From: Companilactobacillus pabuli
GTDB lineage: Bacteria > Bacillota > Bacilli > Lactobacillales > Lactobacillaceae
Reading direction: 5' to 3'
NCBI RefSeq assembly: GCF_014058425.1
Contig: NZ_CP049366.1
Location: 2,170,001-2,234,000 of the forward strand
DNA: 64,000 nucleotides
How positions within the stretch are numbered: position 1 is the stretch's first letter; every line of letters starts with the position of its first letter. This document shows positions 35,286-46,652 of this stretch, piece after piece. Made by a program: the position numbers and the translations under genes. Under the pieces are notes generated by a model that worked only from the letters and a program-made list of their open reading frames with translations, searched no databases and had not been told where the DNA came from.

Positions 35286-37778
35286 ATGGCAGATCATAGA
35301 ATAGAAAATGTTAACTTGACAGAAGTCATGAAGAATTCCTTCGTTGACTACGCTGCTAGTGTTATCGTGTCACGTGCGCTACCAGACGTTCGTGATGGCC
35401 TCAAACCAGTTCATCGTCGTATTCTTTATGGTATGAATGAATTAGGTGTTACACCTGATAAACCATACAAGAAGAGTGCTCGTTTCGTTGGTGACATCAT
35501 GGGTAAGTATCACCCCCACGGGGACTCCGCTATTTATGAATCAATGGTTAGAATGGCGCAGGATTTCAGTTATCGTTATCCACTAGTTGATGGACACGGA
35601 AACTTTGGTTCAATCGATGGTGATCCACCTGCTGCTATGCGTTATACCGAAGCTAGAATGAGTAAGATGGCAGTTGAAATGTTGCGTGATATCAACAAAG
35701 ATACTGTTGACCTTATTCCTAACTACGATGGTGAAGAAAAAGAACCAACTGTTTTACCAGCTAGATTCCCTAATCTTTTGGTTAACGGAGCTACTGGTAT
35801 CGCCGTTGGTATGACAACTAATATCCCATCACACAACTTAAAAGAAGTTATCGATGCCTTGCATATTTTGATGAGAAATAAAGATGCAACAGTCGCTGAC
35901 TTGATGAAAGCAATCCCCGGACCAGACTTCCCAACTGGTGGTATCATCATGGGTCGTTCTGGTATCAGAAAAGCTTATGAACATGGCCGTGGGACAATTA
36001 TCTTGCGTGCTAAAGTTGATATTGTAACGAAGAAGAGCGGTGCTGAACAAATCATCGTGACTGAACTTCCATACATGGTCAACAAGGCTAAGTTGGTTGA
36101 AAGAATTGCTGATTTAGCACGTGAAAAGAAGATTGAAGGAATCACTGATCTAAACGATGAATCTGACCGTGAAGGTATGCGTATCGTTATCGATCTTCGT
36201 CGTGATATGAGTGCATCCGTTGTTTTGAACAATCTTTATAAGTTGACACAACTTCAAATTTCTTATGGTATCAACATGGTTGCTATCGTTGGTAAGACAC
36301 CTAAGGTCTTCTCACTAAAAGGCGTTTTGGTTGAATACTTGAAGCACCAAGAAGTTGTTATTAGAAGAAGAACTGAATATGAATTAAGACGTGCTCAAGC
36401 TCGTGCTCACATTCTAGAAGGTTTAAGAATTGCTTTGGATCACATTGATGAAATCATCAAAATAATTCGTGGTTCACAAACTTCAGCGATTGCTAAGCAA
36501 ACTTTGATGGACAGTTTCAAACTATCTGACAAACAATCACAAGCTATCCTAGATATGCGTTTGGTTCGTTTGACAGGTTTGGAACGTGACAAAGTCGAAG
36601 CTGAATATCAAGACTTGTTAACTAAGATTGCTGACTACAAAGATATTTTGGCTACACCTGAACGTGTTGATAAGATCATCTATGACGAATTGCTTGAAAT
36701 TCAAGAAAAATTCGGGGATGACAGAAGAACTGAGATCCGTGCTAGTGAAGTTGCCAATATCGAAGATGAAGATTTGATTGAAGAAGAAAACATCTTGGTT
36801 GTTTTGACACACAATGGTTACATCAAACGTTTGTCGGCGGATGAATTCCGTGTTCAAAATCGTGGTGGCCGTGGTGTTCAAGGAATGGGTGTTCACGATG
36901 ATGATTTCATTGAACAAATGATTTATACATCAACTCATGATCGTCTATTATTCTTCACTAATGCTGGTAAAGTTTACCGTATCAAGGGTTATGAAGTTCC
37001 TGAATACGGACGGACTGCTAAGGGTATTCCAGTTATCAACTTGTTGAATATCGAAAAGGGTGAGAAGATTCAAACCGTAATCAATGTTGACAAAGATATT
37101 GATCCAGAGAAATCATTCTTGTTCTTCGTTACTAAACAAGGAACTGTTAAACGTACACCTGTAACTGATTTTGCCAATATCAGACATTCTGGTCTTCGTG
37201 CTATTACTCTAAAAGACGAAGATGAATTAACTAATGTCTTCTTAACTAATGGTGACAAAGTTATCGTTATTGGTACTCACAAGGGTTATGCTGTGACATT
37301 CAAAGAAAGCGACGTTCGTCCAATGGGAAGAACCGCTGCTGGTGTTCGTGGTATTAAACTTCGTGATGAAGATTACGTTATTGGTTCTTCAATCGCTGAA
37401 GCTGGTCAAGAAGTTCTAACTATCTCAGAAAAAGGTTATGGTAAGAGAACTTCTGTTGAAGAGTATCCAGTCAAAGGACGTGGTGGTAAAGGTATCAAGA
37501 CTGCCAACGTCACTGAAAAGAATGGTCCAATTGCTGGATTGATGGTCGTCAATGGTGATGAAGATATCATGTTGATCACGGACAAAGGTGTCATGATTCG
37601 TTTTGAAGTTCAAAGCGTTTCTCAAACTGGTCGTGCAACATTGGGTGTCAGATTGATCAAGGTTGATGATGATTCAATCGTTTCAACAATGACAAAAATT
37701 GCTGAAGATGAATCGAATTCAAATGATGAAGATACAGATGAATCAGCAAATGAAATTACTGAAAATAAAGAAGATTAA
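35286..37778 (+). CDS. gyrA: DNA gyrase subunit A
   Basis: 830 residues. Winged-helix breakage-reunion domain with the active Tyr in [10 protein letters not shown]; the quinolone-determining region [19 protein letters not shown] has the wild-type Ser and Glu. Coiled coil to about residue 490, then the six-bladed C-terminal beta-pinwheel with the GyrA box [10 protein letters not shown] (QRGGRG-like). The tail is acidic ([11 protein letters not shown]). AAGGAGG precedes the ATG. Last gene of the yaaA-recF-gyrB-gyrA operon. Confidence 0.98.
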   Translation: MADHRIENVNLTEVMKNSFVDYAASVIVSRALPDVRDGLKPVHRRILYGMNELGVTPDKPYKKSARFVGDIMGKYHPHGDSAIYESMVRMAQDFSYRYPLVDGHGNFGSIDGDPPAAMRYTEARMSKMAVEMLRDINKDTVDLIPNYDGEEKEPTVLPARFPNLLVNGATGIAVGMTTNIPSHNLKEVIDALHILMRNKDATVADLMKAIPGPDFPTGGIIMGRSGIRKAYEHGRGTIILRAKVDIVTKKSGAEQIIVTELPYMVNKAKLVERIADLAREKKIEGITDLNDESDREGMRIVIDLRRDMSASVVLNNLYKLTQLQISYGINMVAIVGKTPKVFSLKGVLVEYLKHQEVVIRRRTEYELRRAQARAHILEGLRIALDHIDEIIKIIRGSQTSAIAKQTLMDSFKLSDKQSQAILDMRLVRLTGLERDKVEAEYQDLLTKIADYKDILATPERVDKIIYDELLEIQEKFGDDRRTEIRASEVANIEDEDLIEEENILVVLTHNGYIKRLSADEFRVQNRGGRGVQGMGVHDDDFIEQMIYTSTHDRLLFFTNAGKVYRIKGYEVPEYGRTAKGIPVINLLNIEKGEKIQTVINVDKDIDPEKSFLFFVTKQGTVKRTPVTDFANIRHSGLRAITLKDEDELTNVFLTNGDKVIVIGTHKGYAVTFKESDVRPMGRTAAGVRGIKLRDEDYVIGSSIAEAGQEVLTISEKGYGKRTSVEEYPVKGRGGKGIKTANVTEKNGPIAGLMVVNGDEDIMLITDKGVMIRFEVQSVSQTGRATLGVRLIKVDDDSIVSTMTKIAEDESNSNDEDTDESANEITENKED

Positions 37779-37785
37779 TAAATAA

Positions 37786-37852
37786 TCGTTTCTGCGTAAT
37801 TTGATAATGTATCCAAACAGGGATGCGTGTCAGGCAGAAACGATTTTTTTAT
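37786..37852 (+). terminator. gyrA terminator
   Basis: AATCGTTTCTGC / GCAGAAACGATT long stem with T7. Confidence 0.85.
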
Positions 37853-37884
37853 TTTTAGTTCTAGTAATTCTAGAAAGTTTATGA

Positions 37885-37979
37885 TAAACTTATACTTCGT
37901 GAGTATAAAATGTAGTTAATTTATGCTCCTTGTTCTTTCAAAAAGAAAGAACCATTAGACCATAAGGAGGTGTACAGTC
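37885..37979 (+). promoter_or_regulatory. rpsF leader with hairpins
   Basis: Hairpins TTATACT / AGTATAA (37890-37908) and GTTCTTTC / GAAAGAAC (near 37933-37953) precede AAGGAGG. In many bacteria the rpsF leader binds the S6:S18 complex for autoregulation; I do not see its conserved CCG bulge clearly, so this is tentative. Confidence 0.35.
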
Positions 37980-38276
37980 ATGGCTGAAGCACATTACGAA
38001 ATCACATATATCATTAAACCTGATATGGAAGAAGACGCAAAGAAGGCATTGATCGATCGTTTCGATAAGATCATTACTGACAACGGCGCCAAAGTAATCG
38101 ACTCAAAAGACTGGGAAAAGAAACGTTTAGCATATGAAATTGCTAATTATAAAGAAGGTATCTACCACATTATCAATGTAGATGCTGAAAACGATGAAGC
38201 AATTAACGAATTCGACCGTCTTTCAAAGATCGAAGATAACATTCTTCGTCACATGATCGTTAGACGCGAAGACTAA
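37980..38276 (+). CDS. rpsF: 30S ribosomal protein S6
   Basis: 98 residues, [20 protein letters not shown] at the start and HMIVRRED at the end. Binds the 30S platform together with S18, encoded two genes downstream. AAGGAGG 9 bases before the ATG. First gene of rpsF-ssb-rpsR. Confidence 0.97.
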   Translation: MAEAHYEITYIIKPDMEEDAKKALIDRFDKIITDNGAKVIDSKDWEKKRLAYEIANYKEGIYHIINVDAENDEAINEFDRLSKIEDNILRHMIVRRED

Positions 38277-38279
38277 TCT

Positions 38280-38295
38280 TGTTTCACGTGAAACA
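38280..38295. other. parS site (ParB/Spo0J binding)
   Basis: Perfect 16-bp palindrome TGTTTCACGTGAAACA, matching the bacterial parS consensus. It lies in the 37-base gap between rpsF and ssb, about 9 kb from dnaA, as expected for a centromere-like site for chromosome segregation and SMC loading. parA/parB genes are not in the window. Confidence 0.93.
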
Positions 38296-38313
38296 ATTTA
38301 AGGAGGCAGATAA

Positions 38314-38892
38314 ATGATTAATCGAGTAGTTTTAGTTGGACGCCTGACACGTGATCCAGAATTAAGATACACTGCTAATGGAGCAGCGGTTGCCAGTTTT
38401 ACAGTTGCTGTAAACAGACAATTTACTAATTCTCAAGGTGAACGTGAAGCCGATTTTATCAATTGTGTCATTTGGAGAAAAGCTGCCGAGAATTTTTCTA
38501 ATTTCACTAATAAAGGTTCTCTTGTAGGTATTGATGGACGTCTTCAAACACGTAACTATGAAAACCAACAAGGACAACGAGTATATGTAACAGAAGTAGT
38601 TGTAGAAAACTTCTCCTTGTTAGAGTCTCGTGCCGAAAGTGAAAAGAGAAACGCCGGTAACAATTCCAATCAAGCACCTAGCTATAATAACAATAATCAA
38701 TCAAATCAGTCTCCATTTGGAAATAATAATAACAACAATTATGGAAATAACGCTGGCAACGGCAATTTCGATAATAGTAACAACAATTCTAATAACAATA
38801 ATCAATCTAACAATTCTAACAATAATAGTGGCGATCCTTTTGCTAACAACAGCAAACCGATTGACATTTCTGATGATGATTTACCATTTTAA
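38314..38892 (+). CDS. ssb: Single-stranded DNA-binding protein
   Basis: 192 residues. OB-fold (about 1-108: [37 protein letters not shown]), then a ~70-residue linker made largely of Asn, Gln, Ser and Gly, and the acidic tip DISDDDLPF that recruits repair and replication partners. The linker is encoded by AAT/AAC-rich repetitive DNA (38660-38850), which may vary in length between strains. AAGGAGG precedes the ATG; parS lies just upstream. Confidence 0.97.
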   Translation: MINRVVLVGRLTRDPELRYTANGAAVASFTVAVNRQFTNSQGEREADFINCVIWRKAAENFSNFTNKGSLVGIDGRLQTRNYENQQGQRVYVTEVVVENFSLLESRAESEKRNAGNNSNQAPSYNNNNQSNQSPFGNNNNNNYGNNAGNGNFDNSNNNSNNNNQSNNSNNNSGDPFANNSKPIDISDDDLPF

Positions 38893-38913
38893 TATAGAAG
38901 GGAGCAATCTATA

Positions 38914-39150
38914 ATGGCCCAACAAAGAAGAGGCGGACGTAGAAGACGTAAAGTTGACTTCATCGCTGCTAACCACATCGAATACATCGATTATAAAGAT
39001 ACAGAATTACTTAAGAGATTTATCTCAGAACGTGGTAAGATTTTGCCAAGACGTGTTACAGGTACAAGTGCTAAGAACCAACGTAAGCTTACTGTAGCTA
39101 TCAAGAGAGCAAGAATCATGGCTCTATTACCATTCGTTGCTGAAGACTAA
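38914..39150 (+). CDS. rpsR: 30S ribosomal protein S18
   Basis: 78 residues, basic N-terminus [13 protein letters not shown] and the conserved [20 protein letters not shown] core. Partner of S6 on the 30S platform. GAAGGGAG upstream. Last gene of the operon; terminator follows. Confidence 0.97.
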   Translation: MAQQRRGGRRRRKVDFIAANHIEYIDYKDTELLKRFISERGKILPRRVTGTSAKNQRKLTVAIKRARIMALLPFVAED

Positions 39151-39167
39151 TTCTTCACAATTAATTA

Positions 39168-39197
39168 AAGATCACTTTAATGGTGGTCTTTTTTTTA
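39168..39197 (+). terminator. rpsR terminator
   Basis: AAGATCACTTTAATGGTGGTCTT hairpin with T8. Confidence 0.85.
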
Positions 39198-39300
39198 TGC
39201 GCTCTTTGCGGCTTTGCCGCTTAGAGCGCATTATGCAAGTGACCTCGTGTCATCTTGCGAACCATTATTTTGGCTTTGTCGCTCAGAGTGCATTATTCCA
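39198..39300. repeat. Structured intergenic block with hairpins and a 25-bp direct repeat
   Basis: Hairpin TGCGCTCTTTGCGGC / GCCGCTTAGAGCGCA (39198-39230), second hairpin GCAAGTGAC / GTCATCTTGC (39235-39258), and a direct repeat 39210-39234 versus 39272-39296 (22 of 25 identical; shared GGCTTTG, GCT, AGAG, GCATTAT). GC-richer than its surroundings. No gene seen. Confidence 0.6.
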
Positions 39301-39437
39301 CGACCATAGGTAAATTGCACATCTATTTGTAAACGCATTAAGCATCTTTTTAGAAAGAGAGGAATCTCAATTTAAAAGATGTTTTTTTATATTCCTTAAG
39401 ATGAATAGTCAATGGTATCGATGATATCGCTTACCAG

Positions 39438-39512
39438 ATTTTGTCATATATATTTGACAAAATAAATAACCAGACTGTATACTGTAAATGTAAAATATAT
39501 ATGACATTTTTT
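39438..39512 (+). promoter_or_regulatory. Promoter and operator of the small XRE gene
   Basis: TTGACA (39454-39459) and TATACT (39478-39483), spacer 18. A palindrome ATTTTGTCA-8-TGACAAAAT (39438-39463) covers the -35, and an inverted half site ATATATATGACA follows near 39497-39508. Likely autoregulation by the XRE protein. Confidence 0.6.
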
Positions 39513-39533
39513 TGAAAGAAAAAAGGTATAGTT

Positions 39534-39734
39534 ATGAATCACGTTCGTGAATATCGCCGTGCTAAGAAATTATCACAAATGGCACTGGCGGAAAAAGTCG
39601 GTGTAGCTCGTCAGACAATCAATTTAATTGAGAATGATAAGTACAACCCATCGTTGGATTTATGTTTGAAATTGGCCTGGGAATTAGACGCAAATTTAAA
39701 TACGTTGTTTTGGATAGATAAAGAAGAAAGTTAA
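39534..39734 (+). CDS. Small XRE-family transcriptional regulator
   Basis: 66 residues, almost only a Cro/C1 helix-turn-helix (HVREYRRAKKLSQMALAEKVG, VARQTINLIENDKYNPSLD, then a short FWIDKEES end). This YozG/PrgK-like group usually precedes a small membrane protein gene, which here is the adjacent pseudogene. AAAAAAGG lies 8 bases before the ATG. A palindromic operator overlaps its promoter. Confidence 0.88.
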   Translation: MNHVREYRRAKKLSQMALAEKVGVARQTINLIENDKYNPSLDLCLKLAWELDANLNTLFWIDKEES

Positions 39735-39764
39735 AGTATACCTAAAATTAAGGGAATGGAACGC

Positions 39765-40279
39765 ATGAAAAAACTAGATAAGAAACTCATCAAATAGTTC
39801 ATTGGAAAAAATGTCTTCGTGGATGAGAGAATCCAAAAAGAAGTTGGGATTTTTGCTACGAAAACAGTATTTGTTTTGTTTGTCTTTGAATTAGTATTTG
39901 GCTTTGGAATCAGTGTTTATGCATCCAATAATTAAGCTGCAGATTTTGAAACTTTATTTTACTTAGCTACTTTTGTTCAAGCTATTGGTGCACTTTTTCT
40001 CATCTATGGCTAAAGAAAAGACTCCTTGTAAAAGAAGTCAGTCCAGAGGATAAAAAAGAGTTTGTTAAAGGACTGCAACACAGTTGGGTCAGATTAGCAC
40101 CACTTGAATTTGTAACCTTTTGGATAGTGCACTCTTTATTCTATTTTAATGAAGGCTTTTTTAAGATCCTATTCAGTTTTAAAGAAATAATCTCAGCTTT
40201 GTTTTTCACAGTTTTTTTCACAATTTTTATGGCTCTTTATGAAAGAATGCATGTAAAAACCATCAAAGATGACGAATAA
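39765..40279 (+). pseudogene. Decayed four-helix membrane protein gene
   Basis: Starts MKKLDKKLIK at 39765, then an in-frame TAG; continues FIGKNVFVDERIQKEVGIFA and a hydrophobic segment, then an in-frame TAA after SVYASNN; continues AADFETLFYLATFVQAIGALFLIY, where a frameshift near 40009 is needed to read on as WLKKRLLVKEVSPEDKKEFV to a stop at 40277. The reconstructed ~170-residue protein has about four membrane helices, the usual partner of small XRE regulators such as the gene upstream. At least three disabling changes, so non-functional. Confidence 0.8.
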
Positions 40280-40285
40280 ATAATC

Positions 40286-40336
40286 AACATCAGGATTCTC
40301 AAATTATGTCAGAAATTCTGGTGTTTTTGTTTCCAA
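40286..40336 (+). terminator. Terminator after the pseudogene
   Basis: ACATCAGGATT / AATTCTGGTGT (with G-U pairs) and T5GT3. Confidence 0.65.
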
Positions 40337-40435
40337 AAGCTAATGATTTTATGACTTGATTTTCGGTGTAATATATAGAAGAAAGAAGAAGTCGGCTGTG
40401 ATAAAATTAAAGGGTATATCTAAGAGGGGATATTT

Positions 40436-42436
40436 ATGAAAAAGATAAAAGCTAATCTGAAATTCTTCCTTTCTCGAGTTGATCATTCAACTCAATTAAC
40501 AGCGATCTCTTTGATTGTGATGTTGTTTTCGATTTTAATCGTCGGCTTGATTCACGGTTCTATTGCCGGATATATCCAAGCTATTTTGGTGATTATTTCG
40601 TTGATTTTATTTGTTTATCTCTTCCTTTTATTAGGTGAAAAAGCGGGTAAATATACTAACAATTTGCAATATCGAATTGATCGGGGAACAGACAACAGTT
40701 TCGTTGAGTATCCTTTAGGCATACTTTTATACGATACTGATAAACAAATTCAATGGGTAAATCCTTACTTTGTCGAAAAGACAGGCTTTAATCCATCTAA
40801 TAGTATGACTATTGCTGATATATCGGCTCAATTATCTAATTTAGTCGATGATGTAGGTCATGCAGATAGTCGTACCATTCAAATTGATGACAAAGATTTC
40901 TTGGTTCAAATTCAACCAGAACTAAAAGTAATCTATTTGTTTGATATTACGCATTACTCTAAAATTGAAAAAAGATATGAAGATAACCGTTCGGTCATTG
41001 GTCAAGTCTATTTGGATAATTATGCTGAAATTACTCAATCAATGAGTGATCGGGATATTTCTAATTTGGACAACTATGTCACGAATGAATTGTCGAATTG
41101 GGCCTTTGATCAACAAATGTTCTTGAAACGAATTGATGATGATCATTTCTTCATTATGGCTTACACAGGTAAAATCTTTACAATGGAGAAAAATGGTTTT
41201 AAAATTCTTGATACGATTCGTGAATATACTTCGCAACAAAATGTACCTTTGACTTTGAGCATGGGCTTTTCTTACGGTGTTGATGATTTGGATAAACTAA
41301 ATACTGAAGCGCAAAAGAATCTTAACTTGGCACTAGGTCGTGGAGGCGATCAAGTTGTCGTTAAGGAAATTGGCGAAAAGGCTCGTTTCTATGGTGGTAA
41401 TACTGACCCAATGGAAAAGAGAACTCGTGTCCGGGCTAGAATGATCAGTGAAGCCTTGCAAGAATTATTGAAAGATAGCGATCAAGTTATCGTTATGGGT
41501 CACTCACATCCCGACATGGATGTTTTAGGATCATCTTTAGGTATTAGACGGATTTCATTGATGAATAACACGCCATGTAAAATCGTTATCAATCCTAATA
41601 CTTTGCATTCTGATGTCAGCCGACTTTTGGCAATGGCTAAAGAAGAGCCAGACATTCAAAAAGATATCATTTCACCAGATGAGTCAGTTTCAATGAAGAC
41701 ACCAAAGACTTTAATCGTGATGGTCGACCATTCTAAGCAAAGCATTTCTATCAATCCTAATTTAATTGACGGCGATAATAATAAAGTTGTTGTCATCGAT
41801 CACCATAGACGTGGTGAAGAATTCCCAGAGAATCCAATGTTGATCTACATCGAACCATATGCTTCATCAACTAGTGAATTGATCACTGAAATGCTTGAAT
41901 ACCAACCTAAGAATAAGAAAGCTATCGAGAAAATCGAAGCTACAGCTTTGTTGGCTGGGATTACCGTCGATACGAAGTCATTCTCACTTAGAACTGGTAC
42001 GAGAACCTTTGATGCTGCTAGTTACTTACGCTCTGTGGGTGCTGACGAAGCTGTCATCCAAAATGTTTTGAAAGAGAATGTTGATTCATATATTCAGAAG
42101 AGTCATTTGATTGAAACAATTACGATGGTCAATGGTAATATGGCAGTATGTTTCGGTGAAGAGGACAAGACTTATGATCCTGTCATCGTAGCTCAAGCTG
42201 CTGATACGTTGTTGTCATTAGATAATGTTGAAGCATCATTTGTTATTAGCAAACGTCCTGATGGTCGAGTAGGGATTTCGGCTAGAAGTTTGGGAAATGT
42301 TAATGTACAAGTTATTATGGAAAAACTTGGTGGTGGTGGACACTTGTCTGATGCCGCAACACAAATTTCAGACGCCACAGTAGAAGAAGCCAAGGAACAA
42401 TTAGTTGCAGTTTTGACTGATTCGGAGAAGAAATAG
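40436..42436 (+). CDS. gdpP: Cyclic-di-AMP phosphodiesterase GdpP
   Basis: 666 residues. Two N-terminal membrane helices (about 20-62), PAS-like domain (about 80-150), degenerate GGDEF domain (about 170-310) and the DHH/DHHA1 phosphodiesterase with [26 protein letters not shown] and [12 protein letters not shown]. Hydrolyses c-di-AMP to pApA and so tunes potassium and osmolyte uptake; a Kup transporter is encoded in this window. GAGGGGAT precedes the ATG. Fourteen bases separate it from rplI, the usual Firmicute arrangement. Confidence 0.97.
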   Translation: MKKIKANLKFFLSRVDHSTQLTAISLIVMLFSILIVGLIHGSIAGYIQAILVIISLILFVYLFLLLGEKAGKYTNNLQYRIDRGTDNSFVEYPLGILLYDTDKQIQWVNPYFVEKTGFNPSNSMTIADISAQLSNLVDDVGHADSRTIQIDDKDFLVQIQPELKVIYLFDITHYSKIEKRYEDNRSVIGQVYLDNYAEITQSMSDRDISNLDNYVTNELSNWAFDQQMFLKRIDDDHFFIMAYTGKIFTMEKNGFKILDTIREYTSQQNVPLTLSMGFSYGVDDLDKLNTEAQKNLNLALGRGGDQVVVKEIGEKARFYGGNTDPMEKRTRVRARMISEALQELLKDSDQVIVMGHSHPDMDVLGSSLGIRRISLMNNTPCKIVINPNTLHSDVSRLLAMAKEEPDIQKDIISPDESVSMKTPKTLIVMVDHSKQSISINPNLIDGDNNKVVVIDHHRRGEEFPENPMLIYIEPYASSTSELITEMLEYQPKNKKAIEKIEATALLAGITVDTKSFSLRTGTRTFDAASYLRSVGADEAVIQNVLKENVDSYIQKSHLIETITMVNGNMAVCFGEEDKTYDPVIVAQAADTLLSLDNVEASFVISKRPDGRVGISARSLGNVNVQVIMEKLGGGGHLSDAATQISDATVEEAKEQLVAVLTDSEKK

Positions 42437-42449
42437 AGGAGGACTAAGA

Positions 42450-42905
42450 ATGAAAGTTATTTTCCTAGAAGATGTAAGAGGTAAAGGTAAAAGGGGTGAA
42501 CTAAAAAATGTCGCTGACGGCTATGCCCAAAACTTTTTGATTAAAAATAAAAAGGCTATCGAAGCTACTAAACAAAACGTTGCTAAATTAAAGGCCGAAC
42601 AAAATCGTGAAGCTAAAGATTACGAAGCTGAAAAAGAAGAAGCTAAAAAAATCAAAGTCCAAATTGAAGATGACAAGACAGTTGTTGAAATTTTGGCTAA
42701 AGCTGGAACTGATGGTCGTCTCTTTGGTTCAGTAACAACCAAGAAGATTGCTGAAGAATTAAATAAACAATATGGACTCAAAGTTGATAAGCACAAGATG
42801 GTACTTTCCGATGGCGTTAAATCACTGGGCTACATCAATGTACCGGTGAAGTTGTTTGAAGGTGTCGAAGCTACCATCAGAGTTCACGTTGCTGAAAAGA
42901 AGTAG
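42450..42905 (+). CDS. rplI: 50S ribosomal protein L9
   Basis: 151 residues. N-terminal domain [18 protein letters not shown] ... [11 protein letters not shown], long connecting helix rich in Lys/Glu/Ala, and a C-terminal domain with [16 protein letters not shown]. Helps maintain reading frame on the ribosome. GAGGAG precedes the ATG. Gap of 7 bases to dnaB. Confidence 0.97.
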   Translation: MKVIFLEDVRGKGKRGELKNVADGYAQNFLIKNKKAIEATKQNVAKLKAEQNREAKDYEAEKEEAKKIKVQIEDDKTVVEILAKAGTDGRLFGSVTTKKIAEELNKQYGLKVDKHKMVLSDGVKSLGYINVPVKLFEGVEATIRVHVAEKK

Positions 42906-42912
42906 GATATAA

Positions 42913-44286
42913 ATGAATAATGATATAACTTCAAGAATACCGCCCAATGATAAGGATGCTGAGCAAGCCGTATTAGGAGCGGTTTTTCTAAGTCAAGATG
43001 CTTTAATTGAAGCGATGGAATACGTTGAAGCCGATGATTTTTATCAACACGCCAATCAATTAGTATTTCAAGCGATGATGAATTTAAACGATGCTGAAGA
43101 ACCGGTCGATGTCGTGACGGTTCAAAATGAATTGGATCGAGCAAATCAAATCGAAGATATTGGTGGTGTTAGTTATTTAGCTGAATTGGCTAATGCTGTA
43201 CCAACGGCTGCTAATACAACTTATTACGCCAAAATCGTTAAGAATAAATCAACTTTGAGACGTTTGATCAATGCTGCGACTGGTATCGTTCAACGTAGTT
43301 TTGATGAAGATGAAGATATCGACAGTATCATCGACCAATCCGAAAGAGAAATCATGGACGTGTCTGAGAATCGAAATCATAAAGGGTTCCGTCGTATTTC
43401 AGATGTCGTTAAGGCTTCTTTTGAAGAAATCGATAAATTGTATGATCAAGATAGTGATGTTACCGGGCTTTCCACCGGCTACAAGGATCTTGATGCGATG
43501 ACGACTGGTTTGCATAAAGATGAATTGATCATTCTAGCTGCTCGTCCTGGTGTTGGTAAAACAGCCTTTGTTTTAAATGTAGCTCAAAATGCAGCTACTA
43601 AGTCCAATGCTACGGTAGCGATGTTCTCACTAGAAATGAGTGCTGAGTCGTTAGTTAACCGTATGCTATGTTCTGAGGGTAGTATCGACGCAAACGCTCT
43701 GAGAACGGGTAAATTGGACGAGAATCAATGGAATAGTTTAGTAGTAGCCATGGGAAGTTTATCTCGGACTAATATTTACATTGATGACACTCCTGGTATC
43801 AAGATGGCAGAAATTAGATCTAAATGTCGTCGACTTTTGAAAGAAAGTGGACATTTGGACTTAGTAGTTATCGATTATTTGCAATTAATCGAAGGAACTG
43901 GTCAAGAAAATCGACAACAAGAAGTTTCAGTTATTTCACGTAATTTGAAAAAATTAGCGAAAGAACTTCATGTGCCAGTAATCGCATTATCACAGCTTTC
44001 CCGTGGTGTCGAAGCTCGTCAGGACAAAAGACCGATGTTGTCAGATATCCGTGAATCTGGTTCAATTGAACAGGATGCGGATATCGTTGCCTTTCTTTAT
44101 CGTGATGATTATTATCGTGATGAAGATGGGGATGACAATAATGAGGAAGAACCTGAAGATCAAGATGTCGGTGAAGTTGAAGTAATCATCAGTAAGAACC
44201 GTTCAGGTCCACGTGGAACGGCCAAGTTATTGTTCGTGAAATCTTATAATAAGTTTTCATCGATAGCGAATATTCCAGAAAATTAA
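42913..44286 (+). CDS. dnaB: Replicative DNA helicase
   Basis: 457 residues (called dnaC in Bacillus). N-terminal DnaB domain ([19 protein letters not shown]), linker, RecA-like domain with Walker [11 protein letters not shown] (about 213-222) and Walker [39 protein letters not shown] is typical. Hexameric helicase at the fork. An acidic loop ([16 protein letters not shown], about 400-416) is a lineage-specific insertion. Confidence 0.97.
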   Translation: MNNDITSRIPPNDKDAEQAVLGAVFLSQDALIEAMEYVEADDFYQHANQLVFQAMMNLNDAEEPVDVVTVQNELDRANQIEDIGGVSYLAELANAVPTAANTTYYAKIVKNKSTLRRLINAATGIVQRSFDEDEDIDSIIDQSEREIMDVSENRNHKGFRRISDVVKASFEEIDKLYDQDSDVTGLSTGYKDLDAMTTGLHKDELIILAARPGVGKTAFVLNVAQNAATKSNATVAMFSLEMSAESLVNRMLCSEGSIDANALRTGKLDENQWNSLVVAMGSLSRTNIYIDDTPGIKMAEIRSKCRRLLKESGHLDLVVIDYLQLIEGTGQENRQQEVSVISRNLKKLAKELHVPVIALSQLSRGVEARQDKRPMLSDIRESGSIEQDADIVAFLYRDDYYRDEDGDDNNEEEPEDQDVGEVEVIISKNRSGPRGTAKLLFVKSYNKFSSIANIPEN

Positions 44287-44306
44287 ATAGTGTAGGTGTA
44301 GAAGAA

Positions 44307-45593
44307 ATGACGACAGTTGTTGTAGTAGGTACCCAATGGGGCGATGAAGGTAAAGGTAAGATTACCGATTATTTCAGTGGTGAAGCTAATATTATTGCAC
44401 GTTACCAAGGTGGAGATAATGCCGGCCACACTTTGAATATCGATAACAACGTTTACAAATTAAGATCTGTTCCCTCAGGTATTTTGTATTCAGATAAAAC
44501 TAGTGTTATTGGAAATGGGGTTGTTTTAAACCTCGAATCACTTCAAGAAGAATTGAATCGTCTCCACGAACAAGGAGTAGATACAACTAATTTGAAGATT
44601 TCTAACCGCGCTCAATTGATTTTGCCTTATCACATTCAATTAGATAAGTTGCAAGAACAAGCTAAGGGTGATTCTAAAGTTGGTACAACTAACCGAGGAA
44701 TTGGCCCTGCTTATACTGACAAAGCTTCACGTGTTGGTATTAGAATGGCTGATATTCTTGATAAAGATTTATTCAAAGAATTGTTGACACAAAATCTTGA
44801 ACAAAAGAATGCATTGTTTACTAAGATTTACGGTGCTGAACCAATGAAGTTTGATGATATTTTTGAAAAATATTACCAAATCGGTCAAGACTTAAAGGAT
44901 CGTGTCATTGATACTTCTGCCTATTTGAACAAAGAACTAAAAAATGGCAAAAATGTTCTATTTGAAGGTGCACAAGGAATCATGCTTGATATCGACCATG
45001 GTACTTATCCTTATGTTACTTCTTCAAATCCTGCTGGTGGTGTAACTACTGGTGCTGGTGTTGGTGCTCCATTGATTGATAACGTGATTGGGGTCGTTAA
45101 AGCTTATACTTCACGTGTCGGCGCTGGACCATTTCCTACTGAACAATTAAACGATACGGGTGACTTCTTGCGTGAAGCAGGTCATGAATATGGAACTGTT
45201 ACACATCGTCCTCGTCGTGTTGGCTGGATTGATTTGGTTGTTTTGAAGCATTCATGTAACGTGGCTGGTGTAACACACTTGTCATTGAACTGTTTGGATG
45301 TTTTGACTGGCTTAGATGAAATCAAAGTCTGCACAGGCTATGACTTAAATGGCAAGATTATTGATGAATATCCCGCTAACTTAAATGTCCTAGCTAAGTG
45401 CAAACCAGTTTACAAGACCTTCAAAGGTTGGACTGAAGATATGACTCAAGCTAAGAGCCTCAACGATTTGCCACAACAAGCTAGAGATTATCTTGACTTC
45501 ATTAAAGACCAATTAGGCGTTGAATACGCTACTGTTTCAGTTGGTCCTGATCGTGAACAAACTATTGAAGTAAATGATGTTTGGAAAAACTAA
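44307..45593 (+). CDS. purA: Adenylosuccinate synthetase
   Basis: 428 residues. Joins IMP and aspartate with GTP in the first step to [15 protein letters not shown]-loop at the N-terminus, [19 protein letters not shown] and GPFPTEQ signatures. Complements the adenine deaminase operon in purine interconversion. No PurBox-like pair seen directly upstream, so it probably depends on the dnaB transcript. Terminator follows. Confidence 0.97.
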   Translation: MTTVVVVGTQWGDEGKGKITDYFSGEANIIARYQGGDNAGHTLNIDNNVYKLRSVPSGILYSDKTSVIGNGVVLNLESLQEELNRLHEQGVDTTNLKISNRAQLILPYHIQLDKLQEQAKGDSKVGTTNRGIGPAYTDKASRVGIRMADILDKDLFKELLTQNLEQKNALFTKIYGAEPMKFDDIFEKYYQIGQDLKDRVIDTSAYLNKELKNGKNVLFEGAQGIMLDIDHGTYPYVTSSNPAGGVTTGAGVGAPLIDNVIGVVKAYTSRVGAGPFPTEQLNDTGDFLREAGHEYGTVTHRPRRVGWIDLVVLKHSCNVAGVTHLSLNCLDVLTGLDEIKVCTGYDLNGKIIDEYPANLNVLAKCKPVYKTFKGWTEDMTQAKSLNDLPQQARDYLDFIKDQLGVEYATVSVGPDREQTIEVNDVWKN

Positions 45594-45607
45594 TTATAAA
45601 AATTTGA

Positions 45608-45641
45608 GTCACTAGGCATAATGCTTAGTGGCTTTTTTGTC
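45608..45641 (+). terminator. purA terminator
   Basis: GTCACTAGGCATAATGCTTAGTGGC hairpin with T6. Confidence 0.85.
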
Positions 45642-45755
45642 ATTGTGTGTAAAAATTCTAAATTCTTGCTTTCAAAAGTAAACGTGTTAATATAATAAAT
45701 ACAAGTTAATAATAAAGTAACAATTAAATTAAACGTTTATGGAAGAAGGATTTTT

Positions 45756-46592
45756 ATGGCAAAATATGCAATCACAGGTGCAACTGGTCATTTTGGTCAA
45801 AATGCGCTCAAAAAATTAGTTGAATTAGTTCCTGCTACAGATATAGTAGCTTTGGCTCGTAACATTCAAAAGGCACAAGCAACCGTACCTGAAGGTGTGA
45901 AAGTACGTTTAGGTGACTATAACGATGTGGAAAGATTGACTGAATCGCTTCAAGGTATCGATAAATTACTCTTCATTTCATCACAACCTGGTGGAAAAGT
46001 TGCCCGTGCTACTCAACATGAAAATGTCGTTACGGCTGCTAAGAATGCTGGAGTTAAGTATATTGCCTATACTAGTTTTCCACATGCTGATACAGCTACG
46101 GCTCCTTTGGCAAGTGATCATCAAGTGACAGAGAAATTGATCAAAGAATCAGGAATTGATTATTCATTTTTACGTAATAACTGGTATTTGGAAAATGAAG
46201 CCGATTCGTTAAAGAATGCTGCAACACAGGGACTAGTATACTCAGCTGATGGTAAAGTCGGTTGGGCTTTGGAATCAGAATATTCAGAAGCTGCTGCTTT
46301 AGTATTGACTCAAAATAATCCTAAGAAAGTTTATGAATTTGCGGGAAAGAGTCGAACTTATCAAGATTTGGCCGATGCATTAAAAGTTAAAGCTACGAAA
46401 TTAAGCGATGTGGAATATAGTCAAGCATTGCAAAAATCTGGGATGGATGAAGGAACGATTCAAGTGATTCTTTCCATTCAAGATTTGATTACTCAAGGTA
46501 ATTTGACGGAAGATACAAATGACTTGCCAGAAGTTTTAGGTAGAGAATTGACACCATTGTCAGAAGCACTCGAAACAATTGTTGGTAAATAA
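45756..46592 (+). CDS. NmrA-like NAD(P)H:quinone oxidoreductase (YtfG type)
   Basis: 278 residues, atypical short-chain dehydrogenase. YAITGATGHFGQNAL is the NAD(P)-binding loop, LLFISSQPGG and YTSFPHADTATAPLASDH match the QorB/YtfG group, and there is no Tyr-x3-Lys catalytic motif at the usual site. Such enzymes reduce quinones or sense redox state. AAGAAGGA precedes the ATG. Followed after 60 bases by an Rrf2 regulator in the same direction, possibly its controller. Confidence 0.83.
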   Translation: MAKYAITGATGHFGQNALKKLVELVPATDIVALARNIQKAQATVPEGVKVRLGDYNDVERLTESLQGIDKLLFISSQPGGKVARATQHENVVTAAKNAGVKYIAYTSFPHADTATAPLASDHQVTEKLIKESGIDYSFLRNNWYLENEADSLKNAATQGLVYSADGKVGWALESEYSEAAALVLTQNNPKKVYEFAGKSRTYQDLADALKVKATKLSDVEYSQALQKSGMDEGTIQVILSIQDLITQGNLTEDTNDLPEVLGRELTPLSEALETIVGK

Positions 46593-46652
46593 TGTTTGTC
46601 AAAGACCCGCCTTATACCTTATGATATTAAGAAGTGTGAAGGAGTGATGATA

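Noticed and set aside
35723-37625. Several antisense frames in gyrA
   Set aside because: Opposite-strand shadows of a highly conserved gene.
38660-38850. Microsatellite or CRISPR-like repeat in ssb
   Set aside because: It is AAT/AAC-rich coding DNA for the Asn/Gln-rich linker, with no regular spacer-repeat pattern.
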